In this document: in pieces, positions 12,500 through 21,290 of the stretch
How positions within the stretch are numbered: the stretch's first letter is position 1
Layout: the number at the start of each line of letters is the position of its first letter
Source of the DNA: Actinomycetes bacterium
GTDB lineage: Bacteria; Actinomycetota; Actinomycetes; Propionibacteriales; Propionibacteriaceae
Reading direction: 5' to 3'
NCBI GenBank assembly: GCA_023460935.1
Contig: JAEWOI010000026.1
Location: forward strand, 143,430-207,429
DNA length: 64,000 nt
Notes under the pieces: model-generated
Told to the model about the DNA's origin: nothing
The model's input: only the letters and a program-made list of their open reading frames with translations
The model's database searches: none
Position numbers and translations under genes: made by a program

Positions 12500-13842
12500 G
12501 CGCAGAGCACACCGACTTCTACGCCGGCGCGGACGAGCCGGCGGAGGGCGCCGTCTACACCGCGATGGGCGGCGGCGACTGGGCCGACATCGCCAGCGAG
12601 CATGCCGAGCGCGGCGACGAGACCCTGGTGATCAACATGGGCCCCCAGCATCCCTCCACCCACGGGGTGCTGCGGCTGATGGTGGAGTGCGACGGCGAGA
12701 CCGTGGTGAGCATCCGGCCCGGCATCGGCTTCCTGCACACCGGCATCGAGAAGAACATGGAGTACCGGTCCTGGACCCAGGGCACCACGTTCGTCACCCG
12801 CATGGACTACGTCGCCCCGATCTTCAACGAGGTCGCCTACTGCCTATCGGTGGAGCGGCTGCTCGGCATCGAGGACCAGATCCCGCAGCGGGCCAACGAC
12901 ATCCGGGTGCTGATGATGGAGCTGTGCCGGATCGCCTCCCACCTGGTCGCCGTCGGCACCGGGGGCATGGAGATCGGCGCGCTGACCGTCATGACGATCG
13001 GCTTCCGGGAGCGGGAGATGATCCTCGACTTCTTCGAGGCCGTCACCGGGCTGCGGATGAACCACGCCTACATTCGTCCCGGCGGGGTGGCCCTCGACCT
13101 GCCGGAGACCGGCATCGCCCAGCTGCACGACCTGATCAACTGGCTGGAGAAGCACCTGCCCGAGTACGCGGCGTTCTGCAACGAGAACCCGATCTTCAAG
13201 GGCCGGATGGTGGGCATCGGCCACCAGGACCTCAGCGCGTGCTTCGCCCTCGGCGTCACCGGGCCCATCCTGCGTTCTGCCGGCTACGCCTGGGATCTGC
13301 GCAAGCAGCAGCCGTACTGCGGCTACGAGGACTACGACTTCGACGTGATCACCTGGGACACCGCCGACGCCTACGGCCGCTTCCGCGTGCGCCTGGACGA
13401 GATGTGGGAGAGCCTGAAGATCGTCAAGCAGGCGACCGACCGGCTGGAGGCCTCCACCGGGCAGCCGGTGATGATCGACGACCCGAAGATCGCGTGGCCG
13501 GCCACCCTCGCGGTGGGGCCGGACGGCCAGGGCAACTCCCACGAGCACATCAAGCACATCATGGGCGAGTCGATGGAGGCCCTGATCCACCACTTCAAGC
13601 TCGTCACCGAGGGCTTCCGGGTGCCGGCCGGCCAGGCCTACGTGCCGATCGAGAGCCCCAAGGGCGAGCTGGGTTGCCACGTAGTCTCCGACGGCGGCAC
13701 CCGGCCCTACCGGGCCCACATGCGGGACCCCGGGTTCAACCACCTGCAGTCGGTGCCGATCCAGTGCGAGGGCGGCATGCTCGCCGACGTGGTGGTCGCG
13801 ATCGGCTCCCTCGACCCGGTGATGGGAGGCGTGGACCGATGA
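12496..13842 (+). CDS. nuoD: NADH-quinone oxidoreductase subunit D
   Basis: NuoD forms most of the quinone-binding chamber with NuoB and is related to the large subunit of [NiFe] hydrogenases. The 448-residue product has 'NMGPQHPSTHGVLRL' (quinone-head histidines), 'YLSVERLL'-like 'CLSVERLLGI' and ends with the highly conserved 'IGSLDPVMGGVDR'. An N-terminal extension of about 40 residues precedes the core. Start and stop both overlap neighbours by four bases (ATGA). Confidence 0.97.
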   Translation: MSAEHTDFYAGADEPAEGAVYTAMGGGDWADIASEHAERGDETLVINMGPQHPSTHGVLRLMVECDGETVVSIRPGIGFLHTGIEKNMEYRSWTQGTTFVTRMDYVAPIFNEVAYCLSVERLLGIEDQIPQRANDIRVLMMELCRIASHLVAVGTGGMEIGALTVMTIGFREREMILDFFEAVTGLRMNHAYIRPGGVALDLPETGIAQLHDLINWLEKHLPEYAAFCNENPIFKGRMVGIGHQDLSACFALGVTGPILRSAGYAWDLRKQQPYCGYEDYDFDVITWDTADAYGRFRVRLDEMWESLKIVKQATDRLEASTGQPVMIDDPKIAWPATLAVGPDGQGNSHEHIKHIMGESMEALIHHFKLVTEGFRVPAGQAYVPIESPKGELGCHVVSDGGTRPYRAHMRDPGFNHLQSVPIQCEGGMLADVVVAIGSLDPVMGGVDR

Positions 13843-14576
13843 GCGGTTCCGACCACAGCCCGTACGGCCACGAGTTCGAGTCGCATTTCCCCGACTCCGG
13901 CGAGGTCGACATGAGCGACACCAGCACGTTCATCGACGAGCGCACCATCGAAGAGCTGCGGGAACTCGCGGCGCGCTACCCCCAGCCGCGCTCAGCCCTG
14001 CTGCCGATGCTCCACCTGGTGCAGAGCGTCGACGGGCGCATCTCCCCGGCCGGCATCCAGGCCTGCGCCGACGTGCTCGACATCACCACTGCCCAGGTCT
14101 CCGGGGTGGCGACGTTCTACACGATGTACCGGCGCCGTCCGGGCGGCAAGCACCACGTCGGGGTCTGCACCACTGCGCTGTGCGCCGTGATGGGCGGCGA
14201 CGAGCTGCTGGCCAGGGTCTCGGACAAGCTCGGCATCGAGCCGGACGAGACCACGGCCGACGGCAACTTCACCCTGGAACGGCTGGAGTGCAACGCGGCC
14301 TGCGACTTCGCCCCGGTGATGATGGTCAACTGGGAGTTCATGGACAACATGGACCCGGCCAAGGCCGAGCGACTGCTCGACGACCTGGCTGCCGGCCGCG
14401 AGGTGCGCTCCACCCGCGGCGCGACGATCACCTCGTGGCGCGAGGCCGAGCGCGTCCTGGCCGGCTTCCCGGACGGGCGCGCCGACGAGGGCCCCAGCGC
14501 CGGAGAGGCCTCCCTGTTGGGCAGGTCCATCGCCCAGGCCAACGGTTGGGCAGCCCCCGACGCCGAGGAGGCATAA
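13839..14576 (+). CDS. nuoE: NADH-quinone oxidoreductase subunit E
   Basis: NuoE is a thioredoxin-like [2Fe-2S] subunit of the NADH-oxidising module. The 245-residue product has the cluster ligands C110 and C115 in 'VGVCTTALC' and C151 and C155 in 'ECNAACDFAP'. About 35 extra residues precede the core and about 70 follow it, which makes it longer than the E. coli protein of about 166 residues. The ATG overlaps the nuoD stop, and nuoF starts immediately after its TAA. Confidence 0.96.
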   Translation: MSGSDHSPYGHEFESHFPDSGEVDMSDTSTFIDERTIEELRELAARYPQPRSALLPMLHLVQSVDGRISPAGIQACADVLDITTAQVSGVATFYTMYRRRPGGKHHVGVCTTALCAVMGGDELLARVSDKLGIEPDETTADGNFTLERLECNAACDFAPVMMVNWEFMDNMDPAKAERLLDDLAAGREVRSTRGATITSWREAERVLAGFPDGRADEGPSAGEASLLGRSIAQANGWAAPDAEEA

Positions 14577-15914
14577 ATGACCGACACCCTCACTCCGGTC
14601 CTCTCCGCCAACTGGGGCCGGGACGCGTCCTGGACGCTCGACGCCTACCGGGACGCCGGCGGCTACGAGGCCGTCGGCAAGGCGTTGAAGCTGAGCCCCG
14701 ACGCGGTCACCGAGCTGGTCAAGGACTCCGGGCTGCGCGGGCGCGGTGGCGCGGGGTTCCCCACCGGCATGAAGTGGAGCTTCGTCCCCAAGGACAACCC
14801 GAACCCGAAGTACCTGGTGGTGAACGCGGACGAGTCCGAGCCGGGCACCTGCAAGGACATGCCGCTGCTGCTGGCCAGCCCGCACACGCTGGTGGAGGGC
14901 ATGATCATCGCCTCCTACGCGATCGGCTGCCACACCGCGTTCGTCTACATCCGCGGCGAAGTGCTGCACGTCATCCGCCGGATGCAGCAGGCCGTGAGCC
15001 AGGCCTACGCGAAGGGCTACCTCGGCAAGAACATCCTCGGCAGCGGCTACGACCTCGACATCGTCGTGCACGCCGGCGCCGGTGCCTACATCTGCGGCGA
15101 GGAGACCGCGCTGCTGGACTCCCTCGAGGGTCGTCGCGGCCAGCCCCGGCTGCGGCCGCCGTTCCCTGCCGTCGCCGGCCTCTACGCCTCGCCGACGGTG
15201 ATCAACAACGTCGAGTCCATCGCCAGCGTCCCGGCCATCGTCAGGAACGGCGCCGCCTGGTTCGCCTCGATGGGCACGGAGAAGTCCAAGGGCATGACGC
15301 TGTACTCGCTGTCCGGGCACGTCAACCGTCCCGGCCAGTTCGAGGCGCCGCTGGGCATCACGCTGCGCCAGCTGCTGGAGCTGTCCGGCGGCGTCCGCGC
15401 CGGCCACGAACTGAAGTTCTGGACGCCCGGCGGCTCCTCCACGCCAATCCTGACCGCCGAGCACCTCGACGTCCCCCTCGACTACGAGGGCATGGCGGGC
15501 GTGGGCTCGATGCTGGGCACCAAGGCGCTGCAGGTGTTCGACGAGACCACCTCGGTGGTGCGCACCACGCTGCGCTGGGTCGAGTTCTACAAGCACGAGT
15601 CCTGTGGCAAGTGCACCCCGTGCCGCGAGGGCAACTGGTGGCTGGTGCAGTTGCTGAAGGACTTCGAGGCCGGCCGGGCCAGGGAAGGCGACGTGGAGAA
15701 GCTGCTCGACATCTGCGACGACATGGGCGGCAAGTCGTTCTGCGCGCTGGCCGACGGCGCGGTCGCGTGCGTCACCAGCGCGGTGCGGCACTTCCGCTCC
15801 GAGTTCGAGGCCGGCTACACCACGCCGGCGTGGGAGACGTTCCCCTACGGGCGCAGCGCGCTGTTCGAGGTGCCGGAGCGAGCGGTCGCGCCGGCTGAGG
15901 GAGTGGTGGCATGA
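14577..15914 (+). CDS. nuoF: NADH-quinone oxidoreductase subunit F
   Basis: NuoF binds NADH and FMN and is where electrons enter complex I. The 445-residue product has the FMN/NADH loop 'GLRGRGGAGFPTGMKW' (about 52-67), 'NADESEPGTCKD' and 'GAGAYICGEETALLDSLEG'. The N3 [4Fe-4S] ligands are C343, C346 and C349 in 'ESCGKCTPCREG', with C389 in 'SFCALADGA'. The gene starts directly after the nuoE stop and overlaps nuoG by four bases. Confidence 0.97.
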   Translation: MTDTLTPVLSANWGRDASWTLDAYRDAGGYEAVGKALKLSPDAVTELVKDSGLRGRGGAGFPTGMKWSFVPKDNPNPKYLVVNADESEPGTCKDMPLLLASPHTLVEGMIIASYAIGCHTAFVYIRGEVLHVIRRMQQAVSQAYAKGYLGKNILGSGYDLDIVVHAGAGAYICGEETALLDSLEGRRGQPRLRPPFPAVAGLYASPTVINNVESIASVPAIVRNGAAWFASMGTEKSKGMTLYSLSGHVNRPGQFEAPLGITLRQLLELSGGVRAGHELKFWTPGGSSTPILTAEHLDVPLDYEGMAGVGSMLGTKALQVFDETTSVVRTTLRWVEFYKHESCGKCTPCREGNWWLVQLLKDFEAGRAREGDVEKLLDICDDMGGKSFCALADGAVACVTSAVRHFRSEFEAGYTTPAWETFPYGRSALFEVPERAVAPAEGVVA

Positions 15915-18337
15915 CCGTCCAGGCCAAGACCGACCAGGTGGCGCCGGTCGACCTGATCACGGTGACGATCGACGGCACCGAGGTGCAGGTGCCGAAGGGC
16001 ACCCTCGCGATCCGGGCCGCGGAGCTGATCGGCATCGCGATCCCGCGGTTCTGCGACCACCCGCTGCTCGACCCGGTGGGCGCCTGCCGCCAGTGCCTGG
16101 TCGAGGTGCCCGACATGGGCAACGGGCGGGGCATGCCGAAGCCGCAGGCCTCCTGCACGCTGGAGTGCGCACCCGGGATGCAGATCAAGACCCAGCTCAC
16201 CTCGCCGGTGGCGGAGAAGGCCCAGCGGGGCATGCTGGAGTTCCTGCTGATCAACCACCCGCTCGACTGCCCGGTGTGCGACAAGGGCGGGGAGTGCCCG
16301 CTGCAGAACCAGTCGCTGGCCCACGGCCGGGGCGAGTCCCGCTACGACGGTGTGAAGCGCACCTTCCCCAAGCCGGTCTCGATCTCCGCGCAGATCCTGC
16401 TCGACCGCGAGCGCTGCGTCCTGTGCGCCCGGTGCACCCGCTTCTCCGAGCAGATCTCGGGTGACCCGTTCATCGCCCTGGTGGAGCGCGGGGCGCTGCA
16501 GCAGGTCGGCAAGTACGCGGACGACCCGTACAACTCCTACTTCTCCGGCAACGTCATCCAGATCTGCCCCGTTGGTGCGCTCACCTCTGCGTCCTACCGG
16601 TTCCAGAGCCGGCCGTTCGACCTGGTCAGCACCGACACCACCTGTGAGCACTGCGCCAGCGGCTGTGCGCTGCGTTCGGACCACCGGCACTTCCAGGTGA
16701 AGCGCCGGCTGGCCGGGGAACTGCCCGAGGTGAACGAGGAGTGGAACTGCGACAAGGGCCGGTTCGCGTTCGTCTCCGCCCGCGGTGGGGACCGGATCAC
16801 CCGCCCGCTGGTCCGCGAGGGCGGTGTGCTGCGGGTGGCCTCCTGGCCGGAGGCGATCGATGCGGCGGTGGCGGGCCTCGCCGCCGCCGGCAGCAAGGTC
16901 GGGGTGCTCACCGGCGGCAGGCTCACGCTCGAGGACGCCTACGGCTACAGCAAGTTCGCCCGGGCCGTGCTCGGCACCAACAGCATCGACTTCCGCTCCC
17001 GTCCCTACGGCGCGGACGAGGCGGCGTTCCTCGCAGGCCATGTGGCCGGCCGGAGCCTGGCGGAGGGAGTGACCTACGCCGACCTGGAGGCTGCCGGGCA
17101 CGTCGTGCTCGTCGGCTTCGAGCCGGAGGACGAGTCCCCGCTGGTCTTCCTGCGGCTGCGCAAGGCGGTGCGGCGCAAGTCGCTGCGGGTCACCACCGTG
17201 GCTGCCTTCGCCAGCGCCGGCACGACCAAGCTGAACGCGACCCTGGTGCCGGCCGTGCCCGGCGCGGAGGTGGAGGCCCTGCGGGGCGTCCAGCTCGGCG
17301 CGGGCGACATCGTGCTGGTCGGCGAGCGGGCCGGGCTGGTGCCCGGGCTGCTCCCGGCGGCGGTACGGGCCGCGGCGGCGGCGGGTGCCCGGCTGGCCTG
17401 GGTGCCCCGGCGCGCGGGGGACCGCGGTGCGGTCGAGGCCGGCTGCCTGCCCGGCCTGCTGCCCGGCGGGCGCCCCGCGACGGACGCGGCAGCCCGGGTC
17501 GACGTCGCAGCCGCATGGGAGGTCGCGAACCTGCCCGAAGCCGCAGGACTGCACGCCGAGGCCGCGCTCGCCGCTGCTGCCGCCGGGGAGCTGAAGGCGC
17601 TGGTCGTGGCCGGGCTCGAACCTGCCGACTTCGCCGACGCCGCCGCGGTGCGTGCCGGGCTGGAGGAAGCCGGCTTCGTCGTCGCCCTGGAGAACCGCAC
17701 CAGTGAGGTGACCGAGCGGGCAAACGTGGTGTTCCCGGTCGCGCTGATCGAGGAGCGGCCCGGCACCTTCCTGAACTGGGAGCACCGGCCCGGCCGCGTG
17801 AACACCGTGATCAAGCAGGCCAACGCCCCGATGACCGACCTGCGGGTGCTGGCAGCCCTCGCCGACGGGCTCGGCCGGCCCCTCGGGTTCCGCACCCCGA
17901 AGCAGGCCCTGGCCGAGCTGACCGAACTCGGCAGCTGGGCCGGCGCAAGGGCAGCCGGCCCCGAAGCGGCCACCGCCCCCACCCGACCGACCACCACGAC
18001 CGCCGCGGGCGAGGGTGAGGTCAGCGTGAGGCTGGCCACCTGGCGCCAGCTGATCGACGGCGGCCGCGGGCAGGACGGTGAGGACGCACTGATGGCGACC
18101 GCGCGGCCGACGCTGGCCCGCCTCGCGCCCGGGCTGGCCGCACGGCTGGGCGTCGGCGACGGCGACCTGGTCACGCTCAGCGGTGGCGCCGGCTGGTACA
18201 GCCTGCCGGTCGCGGTCACCCCTGGCATGGTCGATGGCACCGTCTGGGTGCCCACCAACTCACCCGGCACGCCGCTCGGCGAGCTGGGCGTCGTCTTCGG
18301 CGACGAGGTTGTGCTGAGCGTCGGAGGTGAAGCATGA
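15911..18337 (+). CDS. nuoG: NADH-quinone oxidoreductase subunit G
   Basis: NuoG carries several iron-sulfur clusters and a molybdopterin-oxidoreductase-like domain. In the 808-residue product a [2Fe-2S] set (C48, C59, C62, C82) is followed by the N5 set with one histidine (H116, C120, C123, C129). The N4 set is C169, C172, C175 and C219. A fourth set, C245, C248, C252 and C280, matches the extra N7 cluster found only in some bacteria such as E. coli and Thermus. The C-terminal half is alanine-rich and diverged. A stretch near residues 680-700 rich in Thr and Pro looks like a linker before the final beta-barrel domain. Confidence 0.95.
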   Translation: MTVQAKTDQVAPVDLITVTIDGTEVQVPKGTLAIRAAELIGIAIPRFCDHPLLDPVGACRQCLVEVPDMGNGRGMPKPQASCTLECAPGMQIKTQLTSPVAEKAQRGMLEFLLINHPLDCPVCDKGGECPLQNQSLAHGRGESRYDGVKRTFPKPVSISAQILLDRERCVLCARCTRFSEQISGDPFIALVERGALQQVGKYADDPYNSYFSGNVIQICPVGALTSASYRFQSRPFDLVSTDTTCEHCASGCALRSDHRHFQVKRRLAGELPEVNEEWNCDKGRFAFVSARGGDRITRPLVREGGVLRVASWPEAIDAAVAGLAAAGSKVGVLTGGRLTLEDAYGYSKFARAVLGTNSIDFRSRPYGADEAAFLAGHVAGRSLAEGVTYADLEAAGHVVLVGFEPEDESPLVFLRLRKAVRRKSLRVTTVAAFASAGTTKLNATLVPAVPGAEVEALRGVQLGAGDIVLVGERAGLVPGLLPAAVRAAAAAGARLAWVPRRAGDRGAVEAGCLPGLLPGGRPATDAAARVDVAAAWEVANLPEAAGLHAEAALAAAAAGELKALVVAGLEPADFADAAAVRAGLEEAGFVVALENRTSEVTERANVVFPVALIEERPGTFLNWEHRPGRVNTVIKQANAPMTDLRVLAALADGLGRPLGFRTPKQALAELTELGSWAGARAAGPEAATAPTRPTTTTAAGEGEVSVRLATWRQLIDGGRGQDGEDALMATARPTLARLAPGLAARLGVGDGDLVTLSGGAGWYSLPVAVTPGMVDGTVWVPTNSPGTPLGELGVVFGDEVVLSVGGEA

Positions 18338-19629
18338 ACGATCCGTGGTGGCTGGTGCTGATCAAGGTCGTGGTGCTGTTCGTGGTGCTGCTGGTCTGGA
18401 CGATCTTCAACGTCTGGTACGAGCGCCGGCTCGTCGGCAAGATGCAGCACCGGCTCGGCCCGATCCTGAACGGCCCGTTCGGGCTGGGGCAGGCACTGGC
18501 TGACGGCATGAAACTCCTGATCAAGGAGGACTTCATGCCGTCGATGGTCGACCGCGTGCTGTTCACCGTCGCCCCGCTGATCGCCGGCACTGCGGCCTTC
18601 ACGGCCTGGGCGGTGATCCCGTTCGGGGGCGAGGTGGAGATCTTCGGGGTGAAGACCTACCTGCAGCTGGCTGACCTGCCCGTCGGCGTGCTGGTGCTGC
18701 TGGCCGTGACCTCGGTCGGCATCTACGGCTTCGTGCTGGCCGGCTGGTCGTCGAACTCGCCCTACTCCCTGCTCGGCGGCCTGCGCTCGTCGGCCCAGAT
18801 GATCTCCTACGAGATCGCGATGGGGCTGTCGCTGGTGTCGGTGTTCCTCTACTCCGGCTCGATGTCGACCCACCAGATAGTGGAGGCCCAGCGCACGGCG
18901 ATGCTGCCGTTCGGCCTCGACGTCGGCCTGCAGACCTGGTACTGGCTGCTGCTGCTGCCCTCCTTCGTCGTGTACGCGATCTCGATGGTCGGGGAGACCA
19001 ACCGGGCGCCGTTCGACCTGCCGGAGGCGGAGTCGGAGCTGGTCAGCGGCTACATCACCGAGTACTCCGGCTTCCGGTACGCGATCTACTTCCTCGCCGA
19101 GTACATCAACATGGCCACGGTCTCCGCGATCGCGACCACGCTGTTCGTCGGCGGCTACCTGCCGTTCTGGCCGCTCAACCTGATCGAGCCGCTGAACAAC
19201 CCATGGCTCGGCCCGATCTGGTTCGCGATCAAGGTGCAGCTGTTCATCTCGATGTTCGTCTGGCTGCGCGGCACGCTGCCGCGGTTCCGCTACGACCAGT
19301 TCATGAAGCTGGGCTGGAAGGTGCTGATCCCGATCTCGCTGGCCTGGATCATCGTGATCGCCACCTTCCAGGTGCTCCGGCAGGAGAACCTGCTGCAGGG
19401 GCCGGTGCTGGTGGTGGTGATCCTCGTCCTGGCCGCGGTGGTCGTGGCGATCATGTTCATCGGCGACCGTCCCGAGCCCGAGCCGGAAGCTGTGGAACCG
19501 GGGGAGTTCGACGCCTTCGCCGGCGGCTATCCCGTCCCGCCGATGCCCGGCCAGGTGCTGCCGGAGTTGCGCGGGGTGGTGCCGTCCACAGCCGAGGCGG
19601 CTGACCGGTCCGAAGGAGAGGAACAGTAG
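18334..19629 (+). CDS. nuoH: NADH-quinone oxidoreductase subunit H
   Basis: NuoH is the membrane subunit that, with NuoB and NuoD, makes the quinone channel. The 431-residue product has about eight to nine transmembrane helices, the conserved 'WYERRLVGKMQHRLGP' loop and 'ETNRAPFDLPEAESELVSG', where acidic residues couple redox to proton movement. The C-terminal 55 residues are hydrophilic and rich in Pro, Glu and Gly, an addition seen in other actinobacterial NuoH. It overlaps nuoG by four bases; nuoI starts directly after its TAG. Confidence 0.97.
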   Translation: MNDPWWLVLIKVVVLFVVLLVWTIFNVWYERRLVGKMQHRLGPILNGPFGLGQALADGMKLLIKEDFMPSMVDRVLFTVAPLIAGTAAFTAWAVIPFGGEVEIFGVKTYLQLADLPVGVLVLLAVTSVGIYGFVLAGWSSNSPYSLLGGLRSSAQMISYEIAMGLSLVSVFLYSGSMSTHQIVEAQRTAMLPFGLDVGLQTWYWLLLLPSFVVYAISMVGETNRAPFDLPEAESELVSGYITEYSGFRYAIYFLAEYINMATVSAIATTLFVGGYLPFWPLNLIEPLNNPWLGPIWFAIKVQLFISMFVWLRGTLPRFRYDQFMKLGWKVLIPISLAWIIVIATFQVLRQENLLQGPVLVVVILVLAAVVVAIMFIGDRPEPEPEAVEPGEFDAFAGGYPVPPMPGQVLPELRGVVPSTAEAADRSEGEEQ

Positions 19630-20193
19630 ATGGGCATCTTCGACCCGTGGGCAGGGTTCGGGGTCACCTTCCGGACCATCTTCCGCAAGACCTTCACCCA
19701 GGGCTACCCGGAGAAGGGCAAGGAGAAGATCACCGCGCCGCGCTTCCACGGCCGGCACCAGCTGAACCGCTGGCCCGACGGCCTGGAGAAGTGCGTCGGG
19801 TGTGAGCTGTGCGCCTGGGCCTGCCCCGCGGACGCGATCTACGTCGAGGGTGCGGACAACACCGAGGCCGAGCGGTACTCGCCCGGTGAGCGGTACGGCC
19901 GGGTCTACCAGATCAACTACTTGCGCTGCATCCTGTGCGGGCTGTGCATCGAGGCCTGCCCGACCAGGGCGCTCACCATGACCAACGACTTCAAGCTGGC
20001 CGACACCAGCAGGGAGAAGATGATCTACACCAAGGACCGGTTGCTGGCCCCGCTGCTGCCCGGCATGGAGGAGCCGCCGCACCCCCGTCGCCTCGGCCCG
20101 GACGAGCGCTCGTACTTCCTCGGCCTGCCGGCCACCGGCAAGCCGGACAACCGCACCCCGGCTCTCGGCGACGGCGCTGGAGGCAACCGATGA
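19630..20193 (+). CDS. nuoI: NADH-quinone oxidoreductase subunit I
   Basis: NuoI is an 8Fe ferredoxin-type subunit that carries clusters N6a and N6b and passes electrons to NuoB. The 187-residue product has two CxxCxxCxxxCP sets, 'CVGCELCAWACP' and 'CILCGLCIEACP'. The N-terminal amphipathic stretch would rest on the membrane. The last 40 residues are a hydrophilic tail. The ATG directly abuts the nuoH stop and its own stop overlaps nuoJ by four bases. Confidence 0.97.
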   Translation: MGIFDPWAGFGVTFRTIFRKTFTQGYPEKGKEKITAPRFHGRHQLNRWPDGLEKCVGCELCAWACPADAIYVEGADNTEAERYSPGERYGRVYQINYLRCILCGLCIEACPTRALTMTNDFKLADTSREKMIYTKDRLLAPLLPGMEEPPHPRRLGPDERSYFLGLPATGKPDNRTPALGDGAGGNR

Positions 20194-20984
20194 CCGGCTC
20201 GGAGCTCACGTTCTGGATCGCCGCCCCATTGATGGTGGTCGGTGCGCTCGGCCTGCTGTTCTTCCGGAAGGCCGTCTACGCGGCGCTCAGCATGGCGTTC
20301 GTGATGATCAACCTGGCGGTGCTCTACGCATCGTTGGACGCGATGTTCCTCACCTTCGTGCAGATCATCGTCTACACCGGCGCGATCATGATGCTGTTCC
20401 TGTTCGTGCTGATGCTCGTCGGTGTCGACACCCACGACTCGGTGGTCGAGACCATCGCCGGGCACCGGCTGGCGGCATCCCTCGCCGGGCTCGGCCTGCT
20501 CGGCCTGGTGGTGTTCGGCATCGGAGCCGCGCTGGTGGGCGGGCCCAACGTCGGGCTGGAGGCGGCCAACGGCGCCCACGGTGGCAACGTCGAGTCGCTG
20601 GCGGCCCTGATCTTCGGCCGCTACGTCTTCGCCTTCGAGATCACCTCCGCGCTGCTGATCACGGCCGCCGTCGGCGCGATGGTGCTCGGACAGCACGCGC
20701 GGGTGCGCCCGAAGCCTACGCAGCGCCAGCTGGCGCAGCGGCGGATGCAGGACTACGCCGAGTCCGGCACGCACCCCGGCACCCTGCCGAACTCGGGCGT
20801 CCTGGCCCGGCACAACTCGATCGCCACCCCGGCACTGCTGCCGGACGGCTCGATCAGCGAGGCATCGGTCTCGCAGACGCTGGCCTCGCGCGGCGTGATC
20901 CTGGACGCGCCTGCGCTCAGCCGGGAGACCGCAGCTGCCTTCGAGGCCATCGACGGCGTGCGGTCCGAGGAGGAGGACGAATGA
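20190..20984 (+). CDS. nuoJ: NADH-quinone oxidoreductase subunit J
   Basis: NuoJ is a five-helix membrane subunit near the quinone site. The 264-residue product has the conserved third helix 'FVQIIVYTGAIMMLFLFV', whose pi-bulge moves during turnover in structurally studied complexes. About 90 residues after the fifth helix form a hydrophilic tail with Ser, Ala and Glu; E. coli NuoJ is only about 184 residues. It overlaps nuoI and nuoK by four bases each. Confidence 0.96.
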   Translation: MTGSELTFWIAAPLMVVGALGLLFFRKAVYAALSMAFVMINLAVLYASLDAMFLTFVQIIVYTGAIMMLFLFVLMLVGVDTHDSVVETIAGHRLAASLAGLGLLGLVVFGIGAALVGGPNVGLEAANGAHGGNVESLAALIFGRYVFAFEITSALLITAAVGAMVLGQHARVRPKPTQRQLAQRRMQDYAESGTHPGTLPNSGVLARHNSIATPALLPDGSISEASVSQTLASRGVILDAPALSRETAAAFEAIDGVRSEEEDE

Positions 20985-21277
20985 CCGCCAACTACCTCTA
21001 CCTTGCCGCGATCCTGTTCACCATCGGCACCATCGGGGTCATGGTCAGACGGAACGCACTGGTGGCGTTCATGTCGGTGGAACTGATGCTGAATGCCGCG
21101 AACCTCGCGATGGTCACGTTCGCCCAGGCGCACGGAAACCTCGACGGCCAGGTGGCGACCTTCTTCGTGATGGTGGTGGCCGCGGCGGAAGTGGTGGTCG
21201 GGCTGAGCATCATCATCACCATCTACCGCACCCGGCGGTCCACCTCTGTGGACGCGGCGAACCTGCTGAAGCTGTGA
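20981..21277 (+). CDS. nuoK: NADH-quinone oxidoreductase subunit K
   Basis: NuoK is a small membrane subunit related to MrpC of sodium/proton antiporters. The 98-residue product has three helices and the two key glutamates in 'FMSVELMLNAANLAMV' and 'VVAAAEVVVGLSIII', which are part of the central proton path. It overlaps nuoJ by four bases, and a 13-bp gap with a GAAGG ribosome site precedes nuoL. Confidence 0.97.
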   Translation: MTANYLYLAAILFTIGTIGVMVRRNALVAFMSVELMLNAANLAMVTFAQAHGNLDGQVATFFVMVVAAAEVVVGLSIIITIYRTRRSTSVDAANLLKL

Positions 21278-21290
21278 AGGGCGCAACCGC

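Noticed and set aside
17074..20082. 1002-codon open frame on the minus strand across nuoG, nuoH and nuoI
   Set aside because: It mirrors conserved nuo genes; its translation is rich in His, Gln, Arg and Asp as expected for the antisense of high-GC coding DNA.
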